From the NCBI GenBank assembly GCA_966211955.1, contig CBIHOF010000008.1:124001-188000 (forward strand): a stretch of 64,000 bases of DNA, given 5' to 3'. Under the pieces are notes generated by a model. It searched no databases and was not told the origin of the DNA. It saw only the letters and a list, made by a program, of their open reading frames with translations. The DNA is from Albitalea sp966211955 (lineage in GTDB: Bacteria > Pseudomonadota > Gammaproteobacteria > Burkholderiales > Burkholderiaceae_C). The translations under genes and the position numbers were made by a program. Shown piece by piece: positions 51,407-59,750 of this stretch (positions within the stretch are counted from its first letter, which is position 1; each line of letters opens with the position of its first letter).

Positions 51407-52201
51407 ATGAACGTCATCGTCATCACGGGCGCATCCGACGGCATCGGTGCGGAGATGGCCCGCCAATGGGCGGCACGCCACGGCCGGGACTGCGCGCTTG
51501 TGCTCGCAGCGCGCAGCGTCGACAAGCTCGAAGCAGTGGCCACTGAATGCCGCTCGCGCGGCGCACAGGTGCTGGTGCAGCGCTGCGACGTCGGCGTGCA
51601 GGCCGATTGCCAGGCGCTCATCGACGCCGCCGTGAAGGCCTTCGGCCGCATCGACACGCTCGTCAACAACGCCGGCATGTCGGCGCACGCAACCTTCGAA
51701 GATGTGACGGACCTCGCGTGGTACCAGACGCTGATGCGCATCAACCATTGGGGCAGCGTGTGGTGCACGCATGCCGCACTCAAGCACCTGAAGGCGAGCA
51801 AGGGGCGGCTCGTGGCTGTGGCGAGCCTCGCCGGCTTGATCGGCGTGCCGGGACGCACCGCCTACAGCGCCACCAAGTTCGCGATGACCGGTTTCTTCGA
51901 GGCTTTGCGCATCGAGCTGCAGACGAGCGGGGTGAGCGTGACGATCGCCTACCCGGGCGTGGTGGCCACCGAGATCCGCTACCGCGGCTTCAATGCAGCG
52001 GGCCAGGCCGCCGGCAAGAGCGGGCTGGATGAAAGCGGCGCGATGAGCGTGGAGGAATGCGCCCGCCTCATCGTCGACGGCACCGAGGCGCGCAAGCGCG
52101 ACATCGTGATGAGCGCCAAGGGCAAGCTGGGTCGATGGATCAAGCTGCTCGCGCCTGCCATGGTCGACCGCATGGCGCTGAAGGCGCTGAACAAGCATTG
52201 A
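51407..52201 (+). CDS. SDR-family oxidoreductase
   Basis: A 264-residue classical short-chain dehydrogenase. The cofactor motif is TGASDGIG (residues 7-14), NNAG is at about 87-90, and the catalytic set is Ser in VAVASLAG and YSATK near residue 157. The C-terminal part (KGKLGRWIKLLAPAMVDRMALKAL) is like the DHRS7/DltE-like branch. It may reduce a lipid or ketone. It follows a gap of 85 bp; a methyltransferase gene follows at 37 bp. Confidence 0.9.
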   Translation: MNVIVITGASDGIGAEMARQWAARHGRDCALVLAARSVDKLEAVATECRSRGAQVLVQRCDVGVQADCQALIDAAVKAFGRIDTLVNNAGMSAHATFEDVTDLAWYQTLMRINHWGSVWCTHAALKHLKASKGRLVAVASLAGLIGVPGRTAYSATKFAMTGFFEALRIELQTSGVSVTIAYPGVVATEIRYRGFNAAGQAAGKSGLDESGAMSVEECARLIVDGTEARKRDIVMSAKGKLGRWIKLLAPAMVDRMALKALNKH

Positions 52202-52238
52202 CTCGCGTGAGCGCGTGGTCGCCGCACGAGCTTCGCCG

Positions 52239-52790
52239 ATGAGCGCCGGGCTGCACGCCATGCTCCTGCCCTCGCCCTGGGTCGTGCGCTGGGCGCACCT
52301 GGTGCGCGAAGGCGGGTCGGTGCTCGACGTCGCCTGCGGCAGCGGCCGGCATGTTCGCTTCTTCAACGAGCGCGGCTGCGCGGTGACGGGTGTCGATCGT
52401 GACGAAGCGGCGCTTGCCGCCTTGGCGCCGATCGCGCAGACGGTGGTCGCCGACATCGAGAACGGCCCCTGGCCTTTCGCCGGGCGCCGCTTCGATGCCG
52501 TCGTCGTCACGAACTACCTCTGGCGGCCCCTGATGCCGGCCATCGTCGATGCGGTGGCCGAGGGCGGCGTGCTGATCCACGAAACCTTCGCGGCAGGGAA
52601 CGAGTCCGTGGGCAAGCCGTCGAATCCGAACTTCCTGTTGCGGCCCGGCGAGCTGCTGCAGGCGGTGTCGAGCCTGCGGGTCGTGGCCTACGAGGACGGT
52701 TTTCTCTCGGCGCCCGACCGCTTCGTGCAGCGGGTCGTGGCGGTGCGTGAAGGGGCTCTCGCCTGGCCTCCGGCGCGTTACCCGTTGTGA
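52239..52790 (+). CDS. Class I SAM-dependent methyltransferase
   Basis: A 183-residue methyltransferase of the class I Rossmann fold. Motif I is VLDVACGSGRHVRFF (about residues 28-42), followed by VTGVDRDEAALAAL and a post-motif segment FDAVVVTNYLWRPL. It is short (no C-terminal extension) and similar to TehB-like or small methyltransferases; the substrate is unknown. The ATG at 52239 is preferred to a GTG at 52215 because no ribosome-binding site supports the latter, although neither is strong. It precedes dapA by 42 bp. Confidence 0.82.
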   Translation: MSAGLHAMLLPSPWVVRWAHLVREGGSVLDVACGSGRHVRFFNERGCAVTGVDRDEAALAALAPIAQTVVADIENGPWPFAGRRFDAVVVTNYLWRPLMPAIVDAVAEGGVLIHETFAAGNESVGKPSNPNFLLRPGELLQAVSSLRVVAYEDGFLSAPDRFVQRVVAVREGALAWPPARYPL

Positions 52791-52804
52791 ACGCGGCCCC
52801 GGGC

Positions 52805-52810
52805 TAAAAT
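52805..52810 (+). promoter_or_regulatory. Possible -10 element of dapA (TAAAAT)
   Basis: A TAAAAT hexamer in GGGCTAAAATCG stands out as AT-rich in a GC-rich gap, 22 bases before the dapA ATG. A matching -35 cannot be set with confidence because it would fall within the methyltransferase gene. Confidence 0.35.
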
Positions 52811-52832
52811 CGTCGGATTCAGAGGAAACCGC

Positions 52833-53714
52833 ATGAACCCCATTCTTGGCAGCATCGTGGCGCTGGTAACGCCCATGCGTGAAGACGGCAGCGTCGACTA
52901 CGACGCGCTTCGCCGCCTGGTCGACTGGCACATCGCCGAAGGCACCGACTGCATCGGCGTGGTCGGCACCACCGGCGAATCGCCCACCGTCTCCGTCGAG
53001 GAGCACTGCGAGATCATCCGCGTCGCCGTCGAGCATGCGAAGGGCCGCAAGCCCATCATGGCCGGCGCCGGCGGCAACTCCACCCGCGAGGCCATCGAAC
53101 TCGCGAAGTACGCCAAGAAGGTCGGCGCCGACTGCACCCTGTCGGTCGTGCCCTACTACAACAAGCCGTCGCAAGAAGGCATCTACCAGCACTTCAAGTC
53201 CATCGCCGAAGCGGTGGACATTCCGATGGTGCTCTACAACGTGCCCGGCCGCACCGTCGCCGATATGCAGGTGGACACCGTGCTGCGCCTGGCGCAAATC
53301 CCGGGCATCGTCGGCATCAAGGAAGCCACCGGACAGATCGAGCGCGCCGGCTGGCTCATCAAGCAGGCGCCCAAGGGCTTCTCCATCTACTCGGGCGACG
53401 ACAGCACCGCCATTGCGCTCATGCTGCTCGGCGGGCACGGCAACGTGAGCGTCACCGCCAACGTCGCGCCGAAGCTCATGCACGAGATGTGCATGGCCGC
53501 CATCGAGGGGCGTGCGCGCGAAGCCAGCGCCATCCACCTCAAGCTGCTGCCGCTGCACAAGAACCTCTTCCTCGAACCCAGTCCTGCGCCGACCAAGTGG
53601 GCCATGAAGCAGCTCGGGCTGTGCGGCGAGACGCTGCGCCTGCCGATCGTGCCGCTGACGGCCGCCGGACAGGCCGTGGTGGGCCAGTCGCTGCGCGACA
53701 GCGGCCTGCTCTGA
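52833..53714 (+). CDS. dapA: 4-Hydroxy-tetrahydrodipicolinate synthase
   Basis: A 293-residue DapA, first enzyme of the lysine/diaminopimelate branch, condensing pyruvate with aspartate semialdehyde. The Schiff-base lysine is K163 in GIKEATG; T46/T47 (GVVGTTGES), Y109, Y135 (YNVPGRT) and R140 complete the active site. Length and motifs are normal. RBS AGAGGAAA precedes the ATG. The bamC gene follows, as in the dapA-bamC order known from Escherichia coli. Confidence 0.96.
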   Translation: MNPILGSIVALVTPMREDGSVDYDALRRLVDWHIAEGTDCIGVVGTTGESPTVSVEEHCEIIRVAVEHAKGRKPIMAGAGGNSTREAIELAKYAKKVGADCTLSVVPYYNKPSQEGIYQHFKSIAEAVDIPMVLYNVPGRTVADMQVDTVLRLAQIPGIVGIKEATGQIERAGWLIKQAPKGFSIYSGDDSTAIALMLLGGHGNVSVTANVAPKLMHEMCMAAIEGRAREASAIHLKLLPLHKNLFLEPSPAPTKWAMKQLGLCGETLRLPIVPLTAAGQAVVGQSLRDSGLL

Positions 53715-53781
53715 GAGCCTGACCCCCAACCGCTCACCAACACCGGGTCGGCCCCCAAGGCCTGCCCACGGAGACCTTGAC

Positions 53782-54912
53782 GTGACCCTTTCGCTTCGCC
53801 ACACCCCTGTCCGCATCGCCTGCCTGGTGCTCGTCGCCGGCCTGTCGGCATGCTCGTCGATCGAGAACTTCATGACCGGAGACAAGATCGACTACCGCAG
53901 CGGCGGAGCCACCCGCACGCAGGGCCTGGAAGTGCCGCCCGACCTGAGCCAGCTCAACCGCGACGCACGCTTCACGCAGCAAGGCGGCAGCATCAGCGCG
54001 ACGCAGTTCCAGGCGGGCAACACCGCCAAGGAAGCCGTCACCAACACCGTGGCGCCGAAGGACCTGGGCGCCGTCAAGCTGGTGCGCGAAGGCAACCAGC
54101 GCTGGCTGTCGGTGCCGCTGACGCCCGAACAGCTGTGGCCGCAACTGCAAGGCTTCTGGAAGGAAAACGGCTTCAACCTGGTGGTAGATAGCGCCGGCAC
54201 CGGCGTGATGGAAACCGACTGGGCCGAGAACCGCGCGAAGCTGCCGAACGACTTCATCCGCAACTCCATCGGCAAGGTGTTCGATTCGCTCTATTCCACC
54301 GGCACGCGCGACAAGTTCCGCACCCGCGTCGAGCGCACGGCCGGCGGCAGCGAGATCTACATCACCCACCGTGGCGTGGAAGAGGTCTATAGCGGCGACC
54401 GCAAGGAAACGACCGTCTGGCAACCCAAGCCCGCCGACCCGCAGCTCGAGGCCGAGATGCTGCAGCGCATGCTGGTGCGCCTGGGCGTGAAGGAAGAAGT
54501 CGCCAAGAGCACGGTGGCATCGCCCGTCGCCCTGCCCGCGCACGCCCGAGTGGTCGAAGGCCAGACGGCTGCGACGCTCACGGTGGATGACTCCTTCGAC
54601 CGTGCCTGGCGCCGCGTGGGCCTCGCGCTCGACCGCAGCGGCTTCACGGTGGAAGACCGTGACCGCGCGCAAGGCGTGTACTTCGTGCGCTACGTGGACC
54701 CGGCGCAGGCCGGCAAGGACGAGCCTGGCTTCCTGAGCCGCCTCTTCACCTTCGGCAAGAAGGACGATGCCGGCGGCCCGGTGAAGTACCGCGTGCAGGT
54801 CAAGGGCCAGGGCGACCTGAGCACCGTGACGGTGTTGAATGCGCAAGGCCAACCCGAGAACGGCGAAGCCGGCAAGCGCATCGTCAACCTGCTGGTCGAA
54901 GACCTCAAGTAA
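53782..54912 (+). CDS. bamC: Outer membrane assembly factor BamC
   Basis: A 376-residue lipoprotein of the BAM complex that inserts beta-barrel proteins. The lipobox is LSAC with C24 as the lipidated cysteine. The N-terminal unstructured part (IDYRSGG, LEVPPDLSQL) is the region that in E. coli binds BamD, and two helix-grip domains follow (about 100-210 and 240-375). GTG is the start codon at 53782, with GGAG upstream. It follows dapA by 67 bp and precedes the MBL gene by 13 bp, so dapA-bamC-MBL is probably one operon. Confidence 0.92.
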   Translation: MTLSLRHTPVRIACLVLVAGLSACSSIENFMTGDKIDYRSGGATRTQGLEVPPDLSQLNRDARFTQQGGSISATQFQAGNTAKEAVTNTVAPKDLGAVKLVREGNQRWLSVPLTPEQLWPQLQGFWKENGFNLVVDSAGTGVMETDWAENRAKLPNDFIRNSIGKVFDSLYSTGTRDKFRTRVERTAGGSEIYITHRGVEEVYSGDRKETTVWQPKPADPQLEAEMLQRMLVRLGVKEEVAKSTVASPVALPAHARVVEGQTAATLTVDDSFDRAWRRVGLALDRSGFTVEDRDRAQGVYFVRYVDPAQAGKDEPGFLSRLFTFGKKDDAGGPVKYRVQVKGQGDLSTVTVLNAQGQPENGEAGKRIVNLLVEDLK

Positions 54913-54925
54913 TCCGGTTGCAGAC

Positions 54926-55705
54926 ATGCTCCGCTTCTGCAGTCTTGGCAGCGGCAGCAGCGGCAACGCGACGCTGATCGAGGCCAGCAGCGGCATCACC
55001 ACGAGCCGCGTGCTGGTGGATTGCGGCTTTACGCAGCGCGAGCTGAAATTGAGGCTCGCACGTGCGGGGCTCGAGGTGAGCCACATCGATGCAATCTTCG
55101 TCACGCACGAGCATGGCGATCACATCGGATGCACCGTGCCTTTGGCGAAGCGACACCGCATTCCGATCTGGATGAGCCGCGGCACCTGGCGCGCGGCGGG
55201 GCAACCCGATCTCGGTGATCTGCTGCACTTTGCGCGCGATGGGGAATGCATCGCGCTCGGCGACGTGCAGCTGATGCCCTACACCGTGCCACACGATGCG
55301 CACGAGCCCTTGCAGCCCTGCTTCTCGGATGGTGCCATGCGCCTGGGCGTGCTGACCGATGCCGGCAGCATCACGGCTCACTTGCTCGAACAGCTCAAGG
55401 GCTGCCATGCCCTGCTGCTTGAATGCAACCATGACCGCGAGATGCTCGCGGCATCGCGCTATCCGTGGTCGCTCAAGCAGCGCATTGGTGGGCGCTTCGG
55501 CCACCTGAGCAACGATGCGGCCGCTGAGATCCTCGCGGCCTGCATGCACGACGGCCTGAAACACGTGGTGGCAGCGCACCTGAGCCGCGAGAACAATCGA
55601 CCTGAATTGGCCTTGACCGCCTTGGCCTCGGCCGTGGGCGCCGATGCGTGCGACATGCGCGCGGCCGGACCGCAATGGGGTTTTGACTGGATTGATGTGG
55701 GCTGA
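54926..55705 (+). CDS. MBL-fold metallohydrolase
   Basis: A 259-residue metallo-beta-lactamase-fold hydrolase. The metal motif is THEHGDHIG near residue 59, with further ligands H in VPHDAHEP and D in VLTDAGS; a late H is in AAHLSREN. The type resembles YycJ/VicX-like small phosphodiesterases. The ATG at 54926 lies 13 bp after bamC. A bidirectional terminator follows 40 bp after the stop, ending the dapA-bamC operon. Confidence 0.88.
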   Translation: MLRFCSLGSGSSGNATLIEASSGITTSRVLVDCGFTQRELKLRLARAGLEVSHIDAIFVTHEHGDHIGCTVPLAKRHRIPIWMSRGTWRAAGQPDLGDLLHFARDGECIALGDVQLMPYTVPHDAHEPLQPCFSDGAMRLGVLTDAGSITAHLLEQLKGCHALLLECNHDREMLAASRYPWSLKQRIGGRFGHLSNDAAAEILAACMHDGLKHVVAAHLSRENNRPELALTALASAVGADACDMRAAGPQWGFDWIDVG

Positions 55706-55748
55706 ATTTTCAGCGACCAGGAAGTCGGGTCAATAGAATTCGCCCAAC

Positions 55749-55775
55749 AAAAAAGCCGCCCGAGGGCGGCTTTTT
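55749..55775. terminator. Bidirectional rho-independent terminator
   Basis: Six A residues, stem GCCGCC/GGCGGC with a CGAG loop, then five T residues. It stands between the MBL gene (plus) and the Ala-rich lipoprotein gene (minus), so it can end both transcripts. Confidence 0.85.
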
Positions 55776-55795
55776 CATGAACCGGTGAGAACCGA

Positions 55796-56014
55796 TTACT
55801 TGGAGGCAGCGCTGGCAGCCGAAGAAGCAGCATCGGCGGCCGACGAGGCAGCGGCCATGGCGCTCGAAGCAGCCGCATCAGCAGCCGAGGCGGCCGGAGC
55901 CGGAGCGGCCATCGGAGCCGGAGCCGGTGCCGTGACGGTCGTTTCTTCCTTCTTGCTGCAGGCAGCGAGAGCAACGGAAGCAACCAGGGATGCCAACAGA
56001 AGCGACTTTTTCAT
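55796..56014 (-). CDS. Small Ala-rich lipoprotein
   Basis: A 72-residue lipoprotein. The signal MKKSLLLASLVASVALAAC ends in a lipobox with C19 as the lipidated residue. The mature part is a short basic/acidic stretch (SKKEET) followed by a low-complexity tail of Ala, Ser and Asp (AADAAASSAMAAASSAADA), likely extended or helical. The ATG at 56014 has GAGGAC upstream; a TTG at 56026 would lie within that site. Small Ala-rich lipoproteins of this kind are common and unnamed in Burkholderiales. An 18-bp perfect palindrome sits 25 bp upstream. Confidence 0.8.
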   Translation of the reverse strand: MKKSLLLASLVASVALAACSKKEETTVTAPAPAPMAAPAPAASAADAAASSAMAAASSAADAASSAASAASK

Positions 56015-56038
56015 ACTTGTCCTCAATCAATAGGTCGA

Positions 56039-56056
56039 ACAATTACCGGTAATTGT
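56039..56056. promoter_or_regulatory. 18-bp perfect palindrome ACAATTACCGGTAATTGT
   Basis: A perfect 18-bp palindrome (two identical half sites) in the upstream region of the Ala-rich lipoprotein gene, 24 bp before its ATG. Its AT-rich arms and central CCGG look like a dimeric regulator site rather than a terminator, because it lacks a T-tract. No regulator gene is adjacent. Confidence 0.5.
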
Positions 56057-56151
56057 GGGACCCCTCCAATTCCACAGAGCCCCAACGCTCAAAAGACCAC
56101 GAGAGCTCGAGCATCTCAATGGTCTAGCCTGCCATTATATGCGGAACCTTG

Positions 56152-56646
56152 TCACAGACCGAGGGTCGACGCTGGGAAGGACTCGATGGAGCGTTGCGAA
56201 ACCGCATCAAAGAGCTCGCGATTGCGAAGGATATCGCCGGCTTCGTGCGACACGCCACCACGGTATCGCGCGCGATCGAAGAGCTTCACGCAGACGATGG
56301 AAGGCGCCACGAGCATGCTCGGCAGCTCCTTGATTTCATCGTCGTCCAGCGCCCTGCAATCGATGACGTGTGCATAGGTTTGCCGCCACTGCGTGAAGCG
56401 CGCATGCCGTCGCGTGACTTCGTCGAAATGCCTCGCGAACATCGTGAGCTTGCGATGCGGCAGAACCCAGCGTGTGAGCGCATCGATGACGGCTGCGTCC
56501 GACAAAGGCCAGTCGGCGAAGTCTTCGTCGCAGATGAAGAACTCGCGGCATCCGATCGTCGACACCTCGACGAAAGCCGCGCGCAGTGCGTCGTGGAACT
56601 CGAGCCGCGTCGCGATGTGCTGCGGTGCTGCTTGCGAACCCGTCAT
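56152..56646 (-). CDS. Hypothetical protein coupled to the RoxA-type gene
   Basis: A 164-residue soluble protein that I do not recognise with confidence. It contains FHDALRAAFVEVSTIGCREFFICDEDF-like start (in part), several His (RHFDEVTRRHARF), and a C-terminal helix. It may bind a nucleotide or nucleic acid, but this is unsupported. The ATG at 56646 has AGGAGG upstream and overlaps the TGA of the upstream oxygenase gene (ATGA), so the two proteins are translated together. Neighbours are the JmjC-type ribosomal oxygenase gene and, divergent, a SlyD-like isomerase gene. Confidence 0.7.
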   Translation of the reverse strand: MTGSQAAPQHIATRLEFHDALRAAFVEVSTIGCREFFICDEDFADWPLSDAAVIDALTRWVLPHRKLTMFARHFDEVTRRHARFTQWRQTYAHVIDCRALDDDEIKELPSMLVAPSIVCVKLFDRARYRGGVSHEAGDILRNRELFDAVSQRSIESFPASTLGL

Positions 56647-57782
56647 GTCCTTGCCTCCTGGTCTCGAGCCGAATGCATCCATCCGGCATCGGTCCATTCT
56701 GCAATCAACTGCTTCGCCTCGCCACTCGCGCGCATCCACTGCGAGGCGGGCAGGCGCCGCTGGTCCGCCAGGTGCCGCATGAGCATCGCGTCCTGCCCGC
56801 CCGCGCGGAAGGACTCGCCGTTGATGTAGACGTGCTCGTCGTCGTAGAGCATTCGCGTGCGCTGGTCGAGGACCAGGTCGGCCTCGTCAAGCAGGGCTTC
56901 GCCATCGTCGAAAGCCACCATGGGCTTGGGCTCGCTGAGCCATTCGCCAAGTGCGACCGCCAGTGCCTTGGGGTTCTCGGCGAGCTTGGCCACCGCTTCC
57001 TTGGTGAACTCCAGCAGCGTCGATGGGATGCGCCCCGGCGTGTCAGTGGCCGGCTGCGATGGGTCGCGGTAAAGCGTCGGCGTGGCGGCGGGCTCCTCGC
57101 CATCGAGCAGGCGCTGCAACACCTCGCGCCCCACCTCGTCGCGCGCCGGCGCACGAAAACCGATGGAGCACGTCATGCACTCGCCTTCGGCCACGCCGTC
57201 GTGCGCCCAGCGCGGCGGCAGGTAGAGCATGTCGCCCGGTTCGAGCAGCCATTCCTCCTCGGGCTGGAAGTTGGCGATGATCTTCAGCGGCACATCCGGC
57301 ACGAGCGCCGCATCGTTCATGCGGCCGATGCGCCAGCGCCGCTTGCCGTGCACTTGCAGCAGGAACACATCGTAGGAATCGAAATGCGGTCCCACGCCGC
57401 CGCCATCGGTGGCATAGGACATCATCACGTCGTCCAGCCGCGCATCGGGCACGAAGCGGAAACGATTGAGCAGCTCGTGCGCCGCGCCCACATGCAGGTC
57501 AAGGCCTTGCACGAGCAGCGTCCAGCCCGGCGTCTTCACGGTCGGCAGCTGTCGCTTGGCGAAGGGCCCGTGCCGAAGCGACCAGGCGCCCTCCTTCATC
57601 TGCACGAGGCGCGATTCGACATGCTCATCGCCAGCCAGCGCGAAGAGTTCGTTGCGCCCGAGCGGTGGCACGACGCCCGGCACGGCCTGGCGGATGAGCA
57701 GCGGCTGTTTCTGCCAGTGGCGCCGCATGAAGACCTGTGGCGTGAGGCCGCCAAGAAGCGGCGAAGCGAGGGCGATGTCCAT
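56643..57782 (-). CDS. roxA: Ribosomal protein L16 3-hydroxylase (RoxA/YcfD) type JmjC oxygenase
   Basis: A 379-residue 2-oxoglutarate/Fe(II)-dependent oxygenase of the JmjC/cupin_4 family. YcfD of E. coli hydroxylates an arginine of ribosomal protein L16. The iron triad is H133 and D135 in GPHFDSYD and H194 in RWAHDG. C-terminal dimerisation and winged-helix regions bring it to the normal length. It ends in a 4-bp overlap with the unknown gene at 56152-56646, and starts 35 bp from the divergent SlyD-like gene. The residue modified is inferred from the family, not tested here. Confidence 0.88.
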   Translation of the reverse strand: MDIALASPLLGGLTPQVFMRRHWQKQPLLIRQAVPGVVPPLGRNELFALAGDEHVESRLVQMKEGAWSLRHGPFAKRQLPTVKTPGWTLLVQGLDLHVGAAHELLNRFRFVPDARLDDVMMSYATDGGGVGPHFDSYDVFLLQVHGKRRWRIGRMNDAALVPDVPLKIIANFQPEEEWLLEPGDMLYLPPRWAHDGVAEGECMTCSIGFRAPARDEVGREVLQRLLDGEEPAATPTLYRDPSQPATDTPGRIPSTLLEFTKEAVAKLAENPKALAVALGEWLSEPKPMVAFDDGEALLDEADLVLDQRTRMLYDDEHVYINGESFRAGGQDAMLMRHLADQRRLPASQWMRASGEAKQLIAEWTDAGWMHSARDQEART

Positions 57783-57817
57783 GGAACGGGATTGTGGCCT
57801 GTGCGATCATTTCCGGA

Positions 57818-58339
57818 ATGAACATCACCGCACCATGCGTCGTCAGCCTCGTCTGGCGTCTTGAAGACACCCAGGGCCAGCTGATCGACGAACTGAAGGA
57901 CCCGGTGGAGTTCTTCTTCGGCGGCGACGACCTGCTCGCCAAGGTGGAAGAAGCCCTCGCCGACCAGGAGGTTGGCTTTGAAGTCCAGCTGCACCTCGAA
58001 CCCGAACATGCCTTCGGCGAGTACGACCCCGAGCTCGTCTTCTTCGAGGACCGCTCGGTATTCCCCGAGCAAGTTGACGCGGGCATGCAGTTCGATGGCG
58101 TACCCGAGGGCGCGACGACCAAGGGCCTGCCTGAGGACGCGATCTACACCGTGACCGAGGTCTACCCGAGCCACGTCGTGCTCGACGGCAACCACCCGCT
58201 TGCCGGCATCGCCCTGCGGCTTGACATCAAGGTGCTGGACGTGCGCGAAGCGACCGAGGAAGAGATCCAGGCCGGCAGCGTCGGCCAGCCGGTTTTCAGC
58301 GTGGTGAACGCGGCGCCGTCGGGCTCCCAGCTGCACTGA
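57818..58339 (+). CDS. FKBP-type peptidyl-prolyl isomerase, SlyD-like
   Basis: A 173-residue SlyD-type isomerase with the FKBP fold split by an insert-in-flap domain. Visible are VVSLVWRLEDTQG at the start, FFFGGDDLL in the FKBP part, and EPEHAFGEYDPELVFFEDRSVF in the flap region. The Cys/His-rich metal-binding tail of E. coli SlyD is missing, as in shorter homologues. The weak site before the ATG at 57818 leaves the start moderately sure. Its 3' end overlaps the convergent pabB gene by 44 bp. Confidence 0.9.
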   Translation: MNITAPCVVSLVWRLEDTQGQLIDELKDPVEFFFGGDDLLAKVEEALADQEVGFEVQLHLEPEHAFGEYDPELVFFEDRSVFPEQVDAGMQFDGVPEGATTKGLPEDAIYTVTEVYPSHVVLDGNHPLAGIALRLDIKVLDVREATEEEIQAGSVGQPVFSVVNAAPSGSQLH

Positions 58340-59750
58340 AGCCGGCGTCGAGCACGCCGAGCAGCCGCTCTCCCTTGGCCACCGTCTCGTCCCATTCGCT
58401 TGCGGGCTCCGAGTCGGCCACGATGCCGCCACCCATCTGCACCATGACGCGCCCCGCCGCGACGACCGCCGTGCGGATCACGACGGACAGGTCCATGTTG
58501 CCGCGGCAATCGAGGTAGCCGATGGAGCCGGCGTAGAAGCCACGCCGCAAGGGCTCCAGCGCCTCGATGGCCTGCATGGCGGCCAGCTTGGGCGCTCCGG
58601 TCATTGAGCCGGGCGGCCAGCAGGCGCGCAGAAGGTCGGCAATGCCGCAGTCCTTGCGCAGAGTCGCCTGCACCGTCGACACCATCTGCCACACGCTCGC
58701 ATACGGCTCCAGGCCGAACAGATCGGGCACGCGGACGCTGCCAAGCTCGGCCACGCGGCCAAGGTCATTGCGCATCAGGTCGACGATCATCAGGTTTTCT
58801 GCCTGGTTCTTCTCGCTCGCGGCAAGCCAGGCGCGGTTGGCCGCGTCTTCCTGCGGCGTCGCGCCGCGGGCGACGGTGCCCTTGATCGGGCGGGCCTGGA
58901 CGGTGCGTCCCTGCAGGTGCAGGAAGCGCTCGGGCGAGCAGCTGGCGACGGCGAACTCCGGCGTCTCGATGAAGGCGGCGAACGGCACGGGGTGCCGCGC
59001 GACCAGGTCTTCGTAGAGAGACCATGCGTCGCCTTCGAAAGATGCGTCCTCGCGCCGCGTGAGGTTGACCTGCAGCACCTGGCCGTCGGCGATGGCGTGG
59101 CGGATGTGCGCGACGCCGGCTTCGAATTGCCCGCGGCACATGCGCTGTGTGCGCAGACCCGCGGCCCAGGGGGTTCGCGCGGGCGCTGGCGCCCTCGCCC
59201 GGGACAGCGTGTCTTGCCAGACGGCTTCTCGGCCGGCACGCGTCCAGGGCCATTCATCGCCGGCGCCACGAACGGTGCATTCCCACCACTGTTGCGACGC
59301 ATGATGAAAGGCCAGCACCTGGTCCACGGCCATCCACCACATGGCGGGGAGCGACGGCTCATCCACGGCCCGCTCGTCGAGTCGGTGCAGATGACGTGCC
59401 GCGTCGTAACCCAGCACCCCGACCCAGCCACCGACGAAGTTCAAGCCATCCGGCGCCAAGCCCTGCGCATCCATGCGCACCGGCCGCAGCGTAGACATCG
59501 ACCGGATGGCCTCGAAGGGCTCATCAAAGCGCTGCGACACGCTGCCCTCGCGGCTGAGCCAGGTGCCTGCAGCATCTGTGTACAGTGTCGCGATCGCCGG
59601 CCCCGCCACGTACGACCATTGCCCTTGGCCTTCCATGGTCAGGGCGCTTTCGAGCAAGGCATGATGCGCGTCGCCACGCAGCGCGGCCATGGTCACCCGA
59701 GGTCCATGCGGCAAGGCCACGGGCCTCACGCTCACCACCAGTTCACTCAT
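58296..59750 (-). CDS. pabB: Aminodeoxychorismate synthase component I
   Basis: A 484-residue PabB of the chorismate-utilising enzyme family. It makes 4-amino-4-deoxychorismate for folate with the glutaminase PabA. RPIKGTVARG carries the PIKGT motif (Lys in place of Ala) that separates ADC synthases from anthranilate synthases; ENLMIVDLMRNDLGRV and GSMTGAPKLAAMQ are also typical. No fused PabC domain is present. The ATG at 59750 was chosen from in-frame options, but the first conserved residues come later, so the true start could be downstream. Its ATG shares three bases with the ATG of the divergent gene. Confidence 0.9.
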   Translation of the reverse strand: MSELVVSVRPVALPHGPRVTMAALRGDAHHALLESALTMEGQGQWSYVAGPAIATLYTDAAGTWLSREGSVSQRFDEPFEAIRSMSTLRPVRMDAQGLAPDGLNFVGGWVGVLGYDAARHLHRLDERAVDEPSLPAMWWMAVDQVLAFHHASQQWWECTVRGAGDEWPWTRAGREAVWQDTLSRARAPAPARTPWAAGLRTQRMCRGQFEAGVAHIRHAIADGQVLQVNLTRREDASFEGDAWSLYEDLVARHPVPFAAFIETPEFAVASCSPERFLHLQGRTVQARPIKGTVARGATPQEDAANRAWLAASEKNQAENLMIVDLMRNDLGRVAELGSVRVPDLFGLEPYASVWQMVSTVQATLRKDCGIADLLRACWPPGSMTGAPKLAAMQAIEALEPLRRGFYAGSIGYLDCRGNMDLSVVIRTAVVAAGRVMVQMGGGIVADSEPASEWDETVAKGERLLGVLDAGFSAAGSPTAPRSPR

